NCBI RefSeq assembly: GCF_030219325.1
Contig: NZ_CP126625.1
Coordinates: 3,150,857-3,214,856 of the forward strand
Reading direction: 5' to 3'
DNA: 64,000 nucleotides
Source of the DNA: Geothrix sp.
GTDB taxonomy: Bacteria > Acidobacteriota > Holophagae > Holophagales > Holophagaceae
This document shows positions 1 to 8,741 of the stretch, one piece after another. The notes under the pieces are model-generated. The model did no database searches. It had not been told where the DNA came from and saw only the letters and a list, made by a program, of their open reading frames with translations. The position numbers were made by a program, and so were the translations under genes. Position 1 is the stretch's first letter. Each line of letters starts with the position of its first letter.

Positions 1-1
1 C

Positions 2-325
2 CTGGAGATGGAAGGGTTGAAGGTCTTCATGGCTTCCAACGGCGTCGAAGGGCTGGAGATCCTCCAGCGCGAACCCATCGACCTGGTCACCACGGACCTG
101 ATGATGCCCGCCATGAACGGCTTCCGCCTCGTCCAGGAGATCCGCGATCTGCCGCCGCCCAAGGGGCGCGTGCCCATCCTGCTCATCTCCAGCAACCAGA
201 ACGAGCAGGACATGATCCGCTGCCTGGCGGCCGGGGCCGACGACTACATGACCAAGCCCATCTCGGCGCAGGTCCTGGTGGAACGCCTCTGGCGGATGCA
301 TCAGCGCTCTTTCAGCGCGGGCTGA
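2..325 (+). CDS. Response regulator receiver domain protein (5' end outside window)
   Basis: Only the C-terminal ~108 codons are present; the frame is open to the window edge and lacks the first beta strand with its acidic pair, so the start lies upstream. The visible part is a CheY-like receiver. It has the phospho-acceptor aspartate in TTDLMMP, the switch-region serine in LLISSNQ, and the conserved lysine in MTKPIS near the end. No output domain follows before the stop. It sits 8 bp before a HEAT-repeat membrane protein and a processive glycosyltransferase, so it probably controls polysaccharide synthesis by protein contact rather than by DNA binding. That role is inferred from context. Confidence 0.85.
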   Translation: MEMEGLKVFMASNGVEGLEILQREPIDLVTTDLMMPAMNGFRLVQEIRDLPPPKGRVPILLISSNQNEQDMIRCLAAGADDYMTKPISAQVLVERLWRMHQRSFSAG

Positions 326-333
326 GGCAGGCG

Positions 334-1413
334 ATGCACCTGCCTCCGGCGATGGTGCTCCAGGTCCTGATCTGGGGGACGGTGATCCTGGGCAGCCTGG
401 TCTCCGGCCTGGTCCTCCTGGGCGCGGGCATCCAGTTCCGGCGCGACCGGCAGAACCGGCATCGCATCGCCCGCTACCAGGCCTGGGAGACCGATCTGGC
501 CGTCTACCTCTTCAGCGGCGACGACACCGCGCCCGCCTTCCCCCGCATCGCGAAGGAGGACCGGCAGCTCTTCCGGAAGTTCCTCACCCGCTACCACGCC
601 ACCCTGGCCGGCCAGGAGGCGGAGGCCCTGCGGGAGCTCTACCTCGGCCTGGGCGTGCACGAGTCCCTCCCCGGGCGCCTGAAGCACCGCCAGACCACCG
701 TCCGCGCCCAGGCCGCCCAGGAGGTGGGGATCTTCAAGCTGGGAGAATACCTGGACGCGGTCGTCCCGCTCCTGGATGACCCCGTGCCCTACGTGACCCA
801 CCTGGCGGCGCAGGCCCTCACCTTGAGCGGCGACCTCCGCTTCGCCCAGCCCGTGGTCGACTGGGTGCTGCGGGAGGAGCGCTACCAGCGGGAGCGGCTG
901 CTGCGGGTGCTCGAGGGCTTCGGCCCGGACCTCCTCCCATGGCTGGAGTCGCACCTCGAGCCGCCCGGAGGCGCTCCGGAACCCTGGATCCTCTTCGCCC
1001 TCCTGGCGGGTTCGCACCGGCACCGCGAGAGCGAGCCCCGATTGCTGGAGCTCATCGCCAACCCCGACGTGGACATCCAGGCCTCGGCCCTGAAGGCCCT
1101 CGCGGCCCTGGCCGATCCCCTCACCTATGCCAGGGTGGAGCCCCTGGCCCAGCACGAGGCCTGGCCCGTCCGGGCCCAGGCTGCCAAGGCCCTCGGCCTG
1201 ATCGGCGGTCCCGATGCCATCCCCGCCCTCATCGCCCTGACCAGCGATCCGATCTACGAGGTCCGGCGCAACGCCGCCCAGGGCATGGCCGACCTGGGCC
1301 ATGCCGGAACGTCGGCGCTCACCTGGCTGGCGGAGGATCCCACGGCGGACCGCTTCGCCCGCGACATCGCGCGGGAGCGCCTGGAGTGGGCCGACGAGCG
1401 GGGGCACCAGTGA
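334..1413 (+). CDS. HEAT-repeat protein with N-terminal membrane anchor
   Basis: The protein has 359 residues. Residues about 8-30 form one hydrophobic membrane segment followed by the basic stretch RRDRQNRHR, so the repeat domain should face the cytoplasm. From about residue 120 onward there are alpha-helical repeats of HEAT/PBS-lyase type, such as TVRAQAAQEVG, PVRAQAAKALGLIG and EVRRNAAQGMADLG. These are protein-protein scaffolds. A purine-rich GAGGCAGG sequence precedes the start. The stop overlaps the GTG start of the glycosyltransferase by 4 bp, which indicates translational coupling. A likely role is a membrane adaptor between the receiver protein upstream and the synthase downstream; this is inference. 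Confidence 0.8.
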   Translation: MHLPPAMVLQVLIWGTVILGSLVSGLVLLGAGIQFRRDRQNRHRIARYQAWETDLAVYLFSGDDTAPAFPRIAKEDRQLFRKFLTRYHATLAGQEAEALRELYLGLGVHESLPGRLKHRQTTVRAQAAQEVGIFKLGEYLDAVVPLLDDPVPYVTHLAAQALTLSGDLRFAQPVVDWVLREERYQRERLLRVLEGFGPDLLPWLESHLEPPGGAPEPWILFALLAGSHRHRESEPRLLELIANPDVDIQASALKALAALADPLTYARVEPLAQHEAWPVRAQAAKALGLIGGPDAIPALIALTSDPIYEVRRNAAQGMADLGHAGTSALTWLAEDPTADRFARDIARERLEWADERGHQ

Positions 1414-2840
1414 GCTTCCGCGGCTTCGTCACCGTCTTCATCGAGTGGGGCATCCTGGTCTACTTCCTGGCCCTCCACCTCACGCACCTGTCCCTGATCC
1501 TGCGGGCCTTCTTCTCCATCCGGAGCTACCTCGAGGAGGTGGAGACCGATCGGCTCGACACCGCCTTCGAGACCAGCCACTACAAGCCCATGACCCTCAT
1601 CTGCCCCGCCTACAACGAGGAGGCGGGCGTGGTGCCCAGCGTGAACAGCCTCATCAGCCTCCGCTACCCGGAGTTCCAGGTGGTGGTGGTGAACGATGGC
1701 AGCAAGGACGCCACGCTGGAGAAACTCATCGAGGCCTTCCGGCTGAAGCCCAGCCATCGCGTGCTCCGCCAGCTCCTGCCCACCAAGGAGGTCCGCGGCA
1801 TCTACGAGAGCGCCTACGTGCCCAACCTCGTGGTGGTGGACAAGGCCAACGGCGGCAAGGCCGACGCCCTGAACTGCGGCATCAACCTCGCCCGCTACCC
1901 GCTGGTGTGCTGCATGGACGGGGACAGCCTGCTGGAGAACGATTCGCTCCTCCGCATCGCCCGGCCCTTCATGGACCGCCCCAACCTGGTGGCCTCCGGC
2001 GGCGTCATCCGCCCCCTCAACGGGTGCCGGGTCACGGCCATGGGCATCCGCGGGATCCATCTCCCCGATTCCTGGCTGGCCCGCTTCCAGATCGTCGAGT
2101 ACCTGCGGGCCTTCCTATTCGGCCGCGTGGGCCTCGCCTCCCTGGACACCATGTTCATCGTGAGCGGGGCCTTCGGCGTGTTCCGCAAGGAGCTGATCGT
2201 CCAGTCCGGCGGTTTCGAGACCGCCACCATCGGCGAGGACTTCGAGCTGGTGGTGCGCATGCACCGGTGCCTGCGCGAGTGGAAGCGGCCCTACCACATC
2301 ACCCTCGTGCCCGACCCCGTCTGCTGGACCGAGGTGCCCGAGGACGCCAAGGTCCTGGGCCGGCAGCGGAACCGCTGGCAGCGGGGCCTGCTGGAGACGC
2401 TCTGGAAGCACCGGCGGATGTGGTTCAACCCGAAGTACGGGCGCGTGGGCCTCTTCTCCATGCCCTACTTCATCTTCTTCGAGGCGCTGGCGCCGGTCAT
2501 CGAGGTCCTGGGCTACGTGGTGTTCGTGTGGTCCCTGTGGACCCACTCCATCAACAGCGCCTTCGCGATCCTCTTCATCTACGTGGCCCTCCTGCTGGGC
2601 GTGCTGAACTCCGTGGTGTCCGTGGTGCTCCAGGAGATCAGCGGCCACCGGTACCAGGGGCTCAAGGCCTGGTCCCTGCTGCTCTTCACCGCCGTGGTCG
2701 AGAACTTCGGCTACCGACAGATGACCGTGTGGTGGCGCCTGAAGGGCACCATCGACTGGTTCCGGGGCAAGGAGGGCTGGGGCCAGATGAAGCGCAAGGG
2801 CATCGGCCCCCAGCCGCCCGCGGCGCCACCCCCGGCTTGA
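1410..2840 (+). CDS. Processive family 2 glycosyltransferase, membrane-embedded (PgaC/hyaluronan-synthase-like)
   Basis: The protein has 476 residues and starts at the GTG inside the GTGA overlap with the HEAT gene. One membrane helix lies at the N-terminus (about 8-30). A cytoplasmic GT-A domain follows with CPAYNEE, VVVNDGSKD, the metal-binding DxD as D170-G-D172, a TIGED acceptor motif, and QRNRW at 319-323 (the Q/RxxRW signature of processive synthases). Several helices follow from about 350. The family polymerises and extrudes beta-linked polysaccharides such as poly-N-acetylglucosamine, cellulose or hyaluronan from UDP-sugars at the inner membrane. The actual sugar cannot be read from sequence. 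No PilZ domain is present; the partner receiver and HEAT proteins probably provide control. Confidence 0.88.
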   Translation: MSFRGFVTVFIEWGILVYFLALHLTHLSLILRAFFSIRSYLEEVETDRLDTAFETSHYKPMTLICPAYNEEAGVVPSVNSLISLRYPEFQVVVVNDGSKDATLEKLIEAFRLKPSHRVLRQLLPTKEVRGIYESAYVPNLVVVDKANGGKADALNCGINLARYPLVCCMDGDSLLENDSLLRIARPFMDRPNLVASGGVIRPLNGCRVTAMGIRGIHLPDSWLARFQIVEYLRAFLFGRVGLASLDTMFIVSGAFGVFRKELIVQSGGFETATIGEDFELVVRMHRCLREWKRPYHITLVPDPVCWTEVPEDAKVLGRQRNRWQRGLLETLWKHRRMWFNPKYGRVGLFSMPYFIFFEALAPVIEVLGYVVFVWSLWTHSINSAFAILFIYVALLLGVLNSVVSVVLQEISGHRYQGLKAWSLLLFTAVVENFGYRQMTVWWRLKGTIDWFRGKEGWGQMKRKGIGPQPPAAPPPA

Positions 2841-2894
2841 CGGCGGTCCTCTCCCCATTCATTCTTGACGCTCGATCTTTGGCAGTCCTAGAGC

Positions 2895-2996
2895 GCTATC
2901 CAGAAAGGTGGAGGGAAAGGCCCTGTGAAACCTTGGCAACCTGCGACAGCAAGGTGCCAACTCCTGCCCTCGGCGTGCCCGGGGGGAAGATACCGA
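2895..2996 (+). promoter_or_regulatory. SAM-I (S-box) riboswitch aptamer upstream of metF-fusion gene
   Basis: The conserved S-box core is visible: TATCCAGAAAGGTGGAGGGA, then GGCCCTGTGAAACCTTGGCAACC, the P3 arm AAGGTGCCAA, and a closing P4 and GAAGATA that pairs with TATC of P1. SAM-I aptamers bind S-adenosylmethionine and shut off methionine biosynthesis genes. No T-rich intrinsic terminator follows before the start at 3063, so control may act on translation; CCTGGA (3022-3027) and TCCAGG (3050-3055) could form a hairpin near the start. Confidence 0.92.
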
Positions 2997-3062
2997 ACCG
3001 TCACAGACTGACCCGAACCGACCTGGATGCCGATCAAGCGACTGTCCCTTCCAGGCGCAGCC

Positions 3063-4931
3063 ATGACCCATCCCACCTTCCAGCAGGCCCTCGACGCGGG
3101 CGAGTGCTTCCTCTTCGACGGAAGCACCGCCACGGCCCTGCATGACCGCGGGATCACCCTGCAGCGCAGCTTCGAGGAGTGCAACCTCAAGTCACCGGAC
3201 CTGCTGCTGGCCATCCATGGCGAATTCCTCGCCGCCGGTGCCCAGGTGCTCACCACCAACACCTGGGGGGCGGGTCGGCTGAAGCTCGCGGCCCGGGGCC
3301 TCGATGGCGAGCTCGACGCCATCAACCGCCAGGGTGTGGACCTGGCCAAGAGGGCCATCGCCCAGCAGGGCGCCCGGGCCTGGGTGGCCGGCTGCATCGG
3401 CCCCCTGGGCGTGCGCATCGAGCCCTGGGGACCCACCTCCTTCGACGAGGCCCGGGCCCTCTTCCGCGAACAGGCCACCCCCCTCATCGAAGCCGGCGCC
3501 GATCTCATCGTCCTGGAGGGCTTCGAGGACCTGAACGAGATCCACCAGGCCATCCTTGCGGTGCAGGAGGCGGGCCAGCTGCCCATTGCCGCGCTCATGA
3601 CCACCAACGAGGACGGCCAGGCCCTCTTCGGCGCCGAGCCGGACTGGTTCATCAAGCAGTTGGATACCTGGGGCGCCGACATGGTGGGCCTCATCGGCGG
3701 CAACGGTCCGGCGCCGCACCTCCGCCTGCTGGAAAAGCTGAAGGCCGTCACGGCCAAGCCCATCGTCCTCCAGCCCAACCCGGGCCTGCCCAACATGGTG
3801 GATGGCCGCCTGATCTATGGCGCCAGCCCCGAGTACCTGGGCGGCTTCGCCGGGCGCGCCCTGGCGGCGGGTGCCCGCGCCGTGGGTGGCTGCAGCGGCA
3901 CCACGCCGGCCCACATCCGGGCCATGCGCGGCGCCTTCCGGCAGGAGCGCGCCTTCGTGCAGGGCGGTGGTGGCTTCGAGCTGAAGCCCCACGAGCAGCC
4001 CCAGCCCGAGGTGCCCTTCGCCTTCCGCAGCCGCTTCAGCCTGAAGCTGGCCCAGAACGAGTTCATCCACACCGTGGAGCTGGTGCCACCCAAGGGCATG
4101 GAGTACGACAAGCTCGTGGCCAAGACCCGCCAGTGCCGGGCCCTGGGCGTGGACGCCATCAACGTGCCGGACGGCCCCCGCGCCATGGCCCGCATGTCGG
4201 CCCTGGCCACGGCACTGATCATCGAGCAGCAGGTGGGCCTGGAGACCATCCTCCACTACGCCTGCCGGGACCGGAACCTGCTGGGCATGCAGAGCGACCT
4301 GCTGGGAGCGGCAGGCCTGGGCCTGCGCAACATCCTGGCAGTCACCGGCGATCCCCCGAAGCTGGGCCCCTATCCCCAGGCCACCGCGGTCTTCGACGTG
4401 GACGCCATCGGCCTGGTGAACATGCTGAAGCGCCTCAACACCGGTCTCGACCTGGGCGGCGCCAGCATCGGCAAGCCGACGTCCTTCAGCGTGGGCGTGG
4501 GCGCCAACCCCGTGGCCGCGGACCTGGAGCGGGAGAAGACGCGCTTCCGCTACAAGGTGGAGGCCGGTGCCCAGTGGGCCATCACGCAACCCGTCTTCGA
4601 CGCCGAAAGCCTGTTCCGCTTCCTCGACTTCACGGAAGCCCTCGACGGCAAGGGCGGCCTGCCCATCATCGCGGGCATCTGGCCCCTCAAGAGCCTGCGC
4701 AACGCCGAGTTCATGGCCAACGAGGTGCCCGGTGCCTATGTGCCGCCGACCGTGCTCACGCGCATGGCGAAATGGTCCACCGCCGAGGATCAGATCAAGG
4801 AGGGCCTCGCCATCGCCCAGGAGGTCATCGACGCCATCCGCCCCCGCATCCGTGGCCTGCAGCTCTCCGCCCCCTTCGGCCAGGTGGAGCTGGTGGCGCC
4901 CCTGCTGCCCAAGCCGGAGGCCCCGTGGTGA
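3063..4931 (+). CDS. Bifunctional homocysteine S-methyltransferase-like / methylenetetrahydrofolate reductase
   Basis: The protein has 622 residues, similar in length and layout to Bacillus YitJ. Residues about 1-300 form a homocysteine-methyltransferase barrel (FDGSTATAL, LTTNTWGA). Residues about 335-610 form a MetF/MTHFR flavoprotein barrel (VELVPPKGMEYD, LHYACRDRN, AVTGDPPK, AITQPVFD). The MTHFR half makes 5-methyl-THF, the substrate of MetH downstream. The zinc site of the first half is damaged. The usual GxNC reads GLIGGNGP (Gly at 212) and the usual GGCCG reads GGCSG (C277, S278), so only one of three cysteine ligands remains. ATG 3063 was chosen because the family homology begins there; ATG 3027 is also in frame, and neither has a strong ribosome binding site. 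Confidence 0.9.
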   Translation: MTHPTFQQALDAGECFLFDGSTATALHDRGITLQRSFEECNLKSPDLLLAIHGEFLAAGAQVLTTNTWGAGRLKLAARGLDGELDAINRQGVDLAKRAIAQQGARAWVAGCIGPLGVRIEPWGPTSFDEARALFREQATPLIEAGADLIVLEGFEDLNEIHQAILAVQEAGQLPIAALMTTNEDGQALFGAEPDWFIKQLDTWGADMVGLIGGNGPAPHLRLLEKLKAVTAKPIVLQPNPGLPNMVDGRLIYGASPEYLGGFAGRALAAGARAVGGCSGTTPAHIRAMRGAFRQERAFVQGGGGFELKPHEQPQPEVPFAFRSRFSLKLAQNEFIHTVELVPPKGMEYDKLVAKTRQCRALGVDAINVPDGPRAMARMSALATALIIEQQVGLETILHYACRDRNLLGMQSDLLGAAGLGLRNILAVTGDPPKLGPYPQATAVFDVDAIGLVNMLKRLNTGLDLGGASIGKPTSFSVGVGANPVAADLEREKTRFRYKVEAGAQWAITQPVFDAESLFRFLDFTEALDGKGGLPIIAGIWPLKSLRNAEFMANEVPGAYVPPTVLTRMAKWSTAEDQIKEGLAIAQEVIDAIRPRIRGLQLSAPFGQVELVAPLLPKPEAPW

Positions 4932-5209
4932 AGGTCCACTTCCGCCTGGAGGACCTGCTGGTGGAAGCACCGGCGGGCACGTCCCTGCAGCGCATCGCCG
5001 ATGCCGCAAGCGCGGACATCACCTTTGGTTGCCGCACGGGCTCCTGCGGCACCTGCCGCGTGCGCGTGATGGAAGGGCTATCTCATTGCAGTGAAATGGG
5101 ACCCGAAGAACGAGATTTCCTGGGTGGCCTGAACGCGCCCCCCGATCAGCGCCTGGCCTGCCAGGTCACCGTTCTGGGCGATGTCGCTATCGATTACCTG
5201 GGGCTTTAA
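4928..5209 (+). CDS. 2Fe-2S ferredoxin (plant/adrenodoxin-like fold)
   Basis: The protein has 93 residues. The cluster motif is GCRTGSCGTCRV, i.e. C-x4-C-x2-C, with the fourth cysteine in RLACQV near the C-terminus. This is the classic [2Fe-2S] pattern of soluble electron carriers. The GTG start overlaps the stop of the MTHFR fusion by 4 bp (GTGA); a second GTG lies 3 bp earlier. Such tight coupling suggests it serves a neighbour. It could supply electrons to the MTHFR flavin in place of NAD(P)H, or to reductive reactivation of cob(II)alamin in MetH. Both roles are inferred. Confidence 0.88.
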   Translation: MKVHFRLEDLLVEAPAGTSLQRIADAASADITFGCRTGSCGTCRVRVMEGLSHCSEMGPEERDFLGGLNAPPDQRLACQVTVLGDVAIDYLGL

Positions 5210-5215
5210 AGATGA

Positions 5216-5301
5216 AACCGCAGATGACGCAGATGGCGCAGATAAATGAACGGGAACAACGCCCGGTTTCTCATCTGCGCACATCTGCGCCATCTGCGGT
5301 T
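5216..5301. repeat. Palindromic intergenic repeat built from GCAGATG-type units
   Basis: The left arm (5216-5243) contains three tandem copies of a CGCAGATG-like unit. The right arm (about 5273-5301) is its near-perfect reverse complement with three ATCTGCG units, differing by one inserted base and one mismatch. The loop is about 30 bases. The transcript would fold into one long hairpin between the ferredoxin gene and metH. It resembles the REP/MITE-like dispersed palindromes found in many bacterial genomes. No second copy was noticed in this window. Confidence 0.8.
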
Positions 5302-5318
5302 AAAAACAAGGTTTTCCC

Positions 5319-8300
5319 ATGACGAATCTCAACGCCCTCCTCCGCGACAAGGTGCTGCTGCTGGACGGCGGCATGGGGACGCAGATCTTCGCTCGGAAGC
5401 CCACGGTAGAGGACTACGGCAGCGCGGCCCTGGAAGGCTGCGTAGACCTGCTGACGGAGCGGCGCCCCCAGTGGATCCACGAGATCCACGAGAGCTACTT
5501 CAACGCCGGTGCCGACGCCGTGGAGACCAACACCTTCGGAGCCAATCCCCTGGTGCTCGGCGAGTTCGGCCTCTCCGACAAGGCCTACGCCCTGAATGTG
5601 CAGGCCGCCTCCATCGCCAAGGAGGTGGCGCGCAGCTTCGACCGGCCGCGCTTCGTCATCGGCTCCGTGGGCCCGGGCACCAAGCTCATCACCCTGGGGC
5701 ACGTGGGCTACGCCGAGCTGCTGGCCTCGTACCGCGTCCAGATGGACGGCCTGCTGGATGGCGGGGCCGACGCCATCCTCATCGAGACCTGCCAGGACCT
5801 GGGCCAGATCAAGGTGGCCGTGCGGGCCGCCCGGGAGGCCATGGCCGCCAAGCAGCGCCACCTCCCGCTCTGGGTCCAGGCCACGGTGGAGACCACGGGC
5901 ACCCTGCTGGTGGGCTCGGACATCTCCGCCGTGCTCACCAGCGTCGAGCCCCTGGGCATCGACGTGCTGGGGCTCAACTGCGCCACGGGCCCCGACGAGA
6001 TGCACCAGCACCTGCAGACCCTCTGCGAAGCCAGCCCCTTCGCCATCAGCTGCCTGCCCAACGCGGGCCTGCCGGAGAATCGCAGCGGCCAGGTGGTCTA
6101 CCCGCTGGATCCTGCAGGCTTCGCGCCCAAGGTCCTGCATGCGGCCACGGAGTTCGGCATCGCCATCCTGGGCGGCTGCTGCGGCACCACGCCCGATCAC
6201 ATCCGGGCCCTGGCCCCCGGCGTGGAAAGACTGAACCCGCCCAAACGCACTCCCACCCTGGAGCGCAGCGCCGCCAGCCTCTACCAGAGCGTCACCCTCA
6301 GGCAGGAGCCCGCCCCCCTCATCGTGGGCGAGCGGACGAACGCCAATGGCTCGAAGAAGTTCCGGGACCTGCTGGCCGCCGAGGACTGGGACGGCATGAT
6401 CACGCTCGCCAAGGAACAGCAGCGGGAAGGCGCCCACCTGCTGGACCTCTGCGTGGCCTACGTGGGCCGAGACGAGGTGCGCGACGCCGACGAGCTGCTG
6501 AGCCGCCTCGTCTCCCAGATCACCCTGCCCCTCATGATCGACAGCACGGAGTTCCCGGTCATCGAGCGGGCCCTGCAGCGGTCTCCGGGAAAGTGCGTCA
6601 TCAACTCCATCAACTTCGAAGACGGCGACGCCAAGGCGAGGGCCATTCTTGGACTCTGCAAGACCTACGGCGCGGCCGTGGTGGCCCTCACCATCGACGA
6701 GCGGGGCATGGCCAAGACCCGGGAACAGAAGCTGGAGGTGGCCAGGCGCCTCCACGCCCTGGCTGTGACTGAGTACGGTCTCGATCCCGGCGACCTCATC
6801 ATCGATCCCCTGACCTTCACCTTGGGCAGCGGCGACGAAGAGTTCCGCGGATCGGCCATCGAGACCCTGGAGGCCCTGAGGCTCATCAAGGCCGAGCTGC
6901 CCGGCGTCATGACCATCCTGGGCGTGAGCAACGTGAGCTTCGGCCTGAACCCGGCCAGCCGCCACGTGCTCAACGCCCTCATGCTCTACCACGGCGTGAA
7001 GCACGGGCTGGACATGGCCATCTTCAACGCCTCGAAAGTCATCCCCGTGGCGAAGATCGATCCCGACGACCGGAAGATCGTCGAGGATCTCATCTTCGAT
7101 CGCCGGAGCGAGGGCTACGATCCCCTCAAGGCCCTCATGGCGCGCTTCAGCGACCGCAAAGCCGCCGTGGCGGACGATCACCGCGCCGACCTGCCCGTGC
7201 TGGAACGGCTCCACCGCGGCATTCTGGACGGCGAGAAGCAGGCCATCCTCGCCGATGTGGATGAGGCCCTGAAGGATCACGATCCCCTGAAGCTCATCAA
7301 CGAAACCCTGTTGGCGGCCATGAAGGTCGTGGGCGAGCGCTTCGGCGCCGGCGAGATGCAGCTGCCCTTCGTGCTGGAGAGCGCCGAGGCCATGAAGGCC
7401 GCCATCAGGCGCATCGAGCCGCACCTGCCCCGCGAATCCAACTACCAGAAGGGCCGCATCCTGCTGGCCACCGTGAAGGGCGACGTCCACGACATCGGCA
7501 AGAACCTGGTGGACATCATCCTCAGCAACAACGGCTTCGAGGTGAAGAACCTCGGCATCAAGCAGCCCATCGAGGCCATCCTCAAGGAGCTGGAGGCCTG
7601 GCCCGCCGAGGCCATTGGCCTCTCGGGCCTGCTGGTGAAGTCCACGGTGATCATGAAGGAGAACCTGCACTTCATGGAGGAGCTGGGACTCAAGGTACCC
7701 GTGATCCTCGGCGGCGCGGCCCTCACCCGCGACTACGTGGAGGGTGACTGCCGCCGGGTCTACGCGGGTTCCGTGTACTATGCCGAGGACGCCTTCGAGG
7801 GGCTTCGGCACATGCAGGCGCTGGTGTCGGGCGATGCCAGCACGCCAGCACCCGCGCCCGCCGCGTCCGCGGCGGGCGCGATCAAAGTGCTTCACCGGGG
7901 CACGGCTTCGGTGCCTCTGACGGAGCAGGGCCAGAGCAGTTGGGTGCGCCACGAGGCCGCACCGCCGACGCCGCCGTTCTGGGGCGTGCGCGAGCTGGCG
8001 GATACGCCAGTGGACCTCTTCGAGCACCTGGACGAGTTCGCCCTGATCCGCAACCGCTGGGGCTTCAGCCAGGGCAGCCAGGGTGACGAGGCCTTCGCGG
8101 CGGTGCTGCGCGACAAGGCCGCGCCCCAGCTGATGCACTGGAAGGAACGGCTGGCAGCCGATCCGTTCTTCCAGCCGAAGGCCCGCTACGGCTACTTCCC
8201 CGTACGGGCCGAGGGTGATTCCCTCCGGGTGTTCGATCCCGCGGATCCCGCACGGACTCTGGCACGACTCAGCTTCCCCCGCCAGGCCACAGGCCGGCGG

Positions 8301-8741
8301 CTCTGTATATCGGACTTCTTCTCCGCCGGGCACACGGATGTGCTGGCCCTCCAGCTCGTCACCCTGGGCCAAGCCGCCGCCGACCACGCCGCGAAGCTCT
8401 ATCGCGAGGACGGCTACGCGGACTACTTCGCCTTCCACGGCCTCGCCACGGAGCTCACCGAGGCCTACGCGGAGCGCCTCCATGCCCGCATCCGCAAGGA
8501 GCTGGGCATCGCCGCGAAGGACCTGCCCGGCCGCGCCCTCTTCGCCCAGGGCTACCAGGGCTCGCGCTATTCCTACGGCTATCCCGCCTGCCCGGACCTG
8601 GAGGGCAACGGCCCCATCCTGGACCTGCTGGGCGGCGCCCAAATCGGCGTGACCCTCAGCGACAGCCACCAGATGGACCCCGAATACACCACCAGCGCCC
8701 TGGTGGCCTGGCATCCCCAGGCGCGGTACTTCTCGGTCTGA
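5319..8741 (+). CDS. metH: Cobalamin-dependent methionine synthase
   Basis: The protein has 1140 residues, slightly shorter than E. coli MetH (1227). Module 1 binds homocysteine with an intact zinc triad: C221 in GLNC and C287-C288 in GGCCGTTP. Module 2 is the pterin-binding barrel beginning at PLIVGERTNANGSKKF. Module 3 is the cap plus B12 domain with D722-V-H724-D-I-G, where H724 is the lower axial cobalt ligand. Module 4 is the SAM-binding activation domain with YGYPACPD. It transfers the methyl group of 5-methyl-THF to homocysteine in the cytoplasm. An Ala/Pro-rich linker (about 845-860) separates modules 3 and 4. No cobalamin riboswitch is visible upstream; transcription probably comes from the riboswitch-controlled metF promoter, through the palindromic repeat. 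Confidence 0.97.
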   Translation: MTNLNALLRDKVLLLDGGMGTQIFARKPTVEDYGSAALEGCVDLLTERRPQWIHEIHESYFNAGADAVETNTFGANPLVLGEFGLSDKAYALNVQAASIAKEVARSFDRPRFVIGSVGPGTKLITLGHVGYAELLASYRVQMDGLLDGGADAILIETCQDLGQIKVAVRAAREAMAAKQRHLPLWVQATVETTGTLLVGSDISAVLTSVEPLGIDVLGLNCATGPDEMHQHLQTLCEASPFAISCLPNAGLPENRSGQVVYPLDPAGFAPKVLHAATEFGIAILGGCCGTTPDHIRALAPGVERLNPPKRTPTLERSAASLYQSVTLRQEPAPLIVGERTNANGSKKFRDLLAAEDWDGMITLAKEQQREGAHLLDLCVAYVGRDEVRDADELLSRLVSQITLPLMIDSTEFPVIERALQRSPGKCVINSINFEDGDAKARAILGLCKTYGAAVVALTIDERGMAKTREQKLEVARRLHALAVTEYGLDPGDLIIDPLTFTLGSGDEEFRGSAIETLEALRLIKAELPGVMTILGVSNVSFGLNPASRHVLNALMLYHGVKHGLDMAIFNASKVIPVAKIDPDDRKIVEDLIFDRRSEGYDPLKALMARFSDRKAAVADDHRADLPVLERLHRGILDGEKQAILADVDEALKDHDPLKLINETLLAAMKVVGERFGAGEMQLPFVLESAEAMKAAIRRIEPHLPRESNYQKGRILLATVKGDVHDIGKNLVDIILSNNGFEVKNLGIKQPIEAILKELEAWPAEAIGLSGLLVKSTVIMKENLHFMEELGLKVPVILGGAALTRDYVEGDCRRVYAGSVYYAEDAFEGLRHMQALVSGDASTPAPAPAASAAGAIKVLHRGTASVPLTEQGQSSWVRHEAAPPTPPFWGVRELADTPVDLFEHLDEFALIRNRWGFSQGSQGDEAFAAVLRDKAAPQLMHWKERLAADPFFQPKARYGYFPVRAEGDSLRVFDPADPARTLARLSFPRQATGRRLCISDFFSAGHTDVLALQLVTLGQAAADHAAKLYREDGYADYFAFHGLATELTEAYAERLHARIRKELGIAAKDLPGRALFAQGYQGSRYSYGYPACPDLEGNGPILDLLGGAQIGVTLSDSHQMDPEYTTSALVAWHPQARYFSV

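Noticed and set aside
2865-2894. TTGACG-18-TAGAGC as a promoter for the first riboswitch
   Set aside because: The implied transcription start would fall inside the P1 stem of the aptamer, so this pair cannot drive an intact riboswitch.
5216-5301. Short direct repeats considered as a CRISPR array
   Set aside because: Units are only 8-9 bases, arranged as an inverted pair with no spacers and no cas genes nearby.
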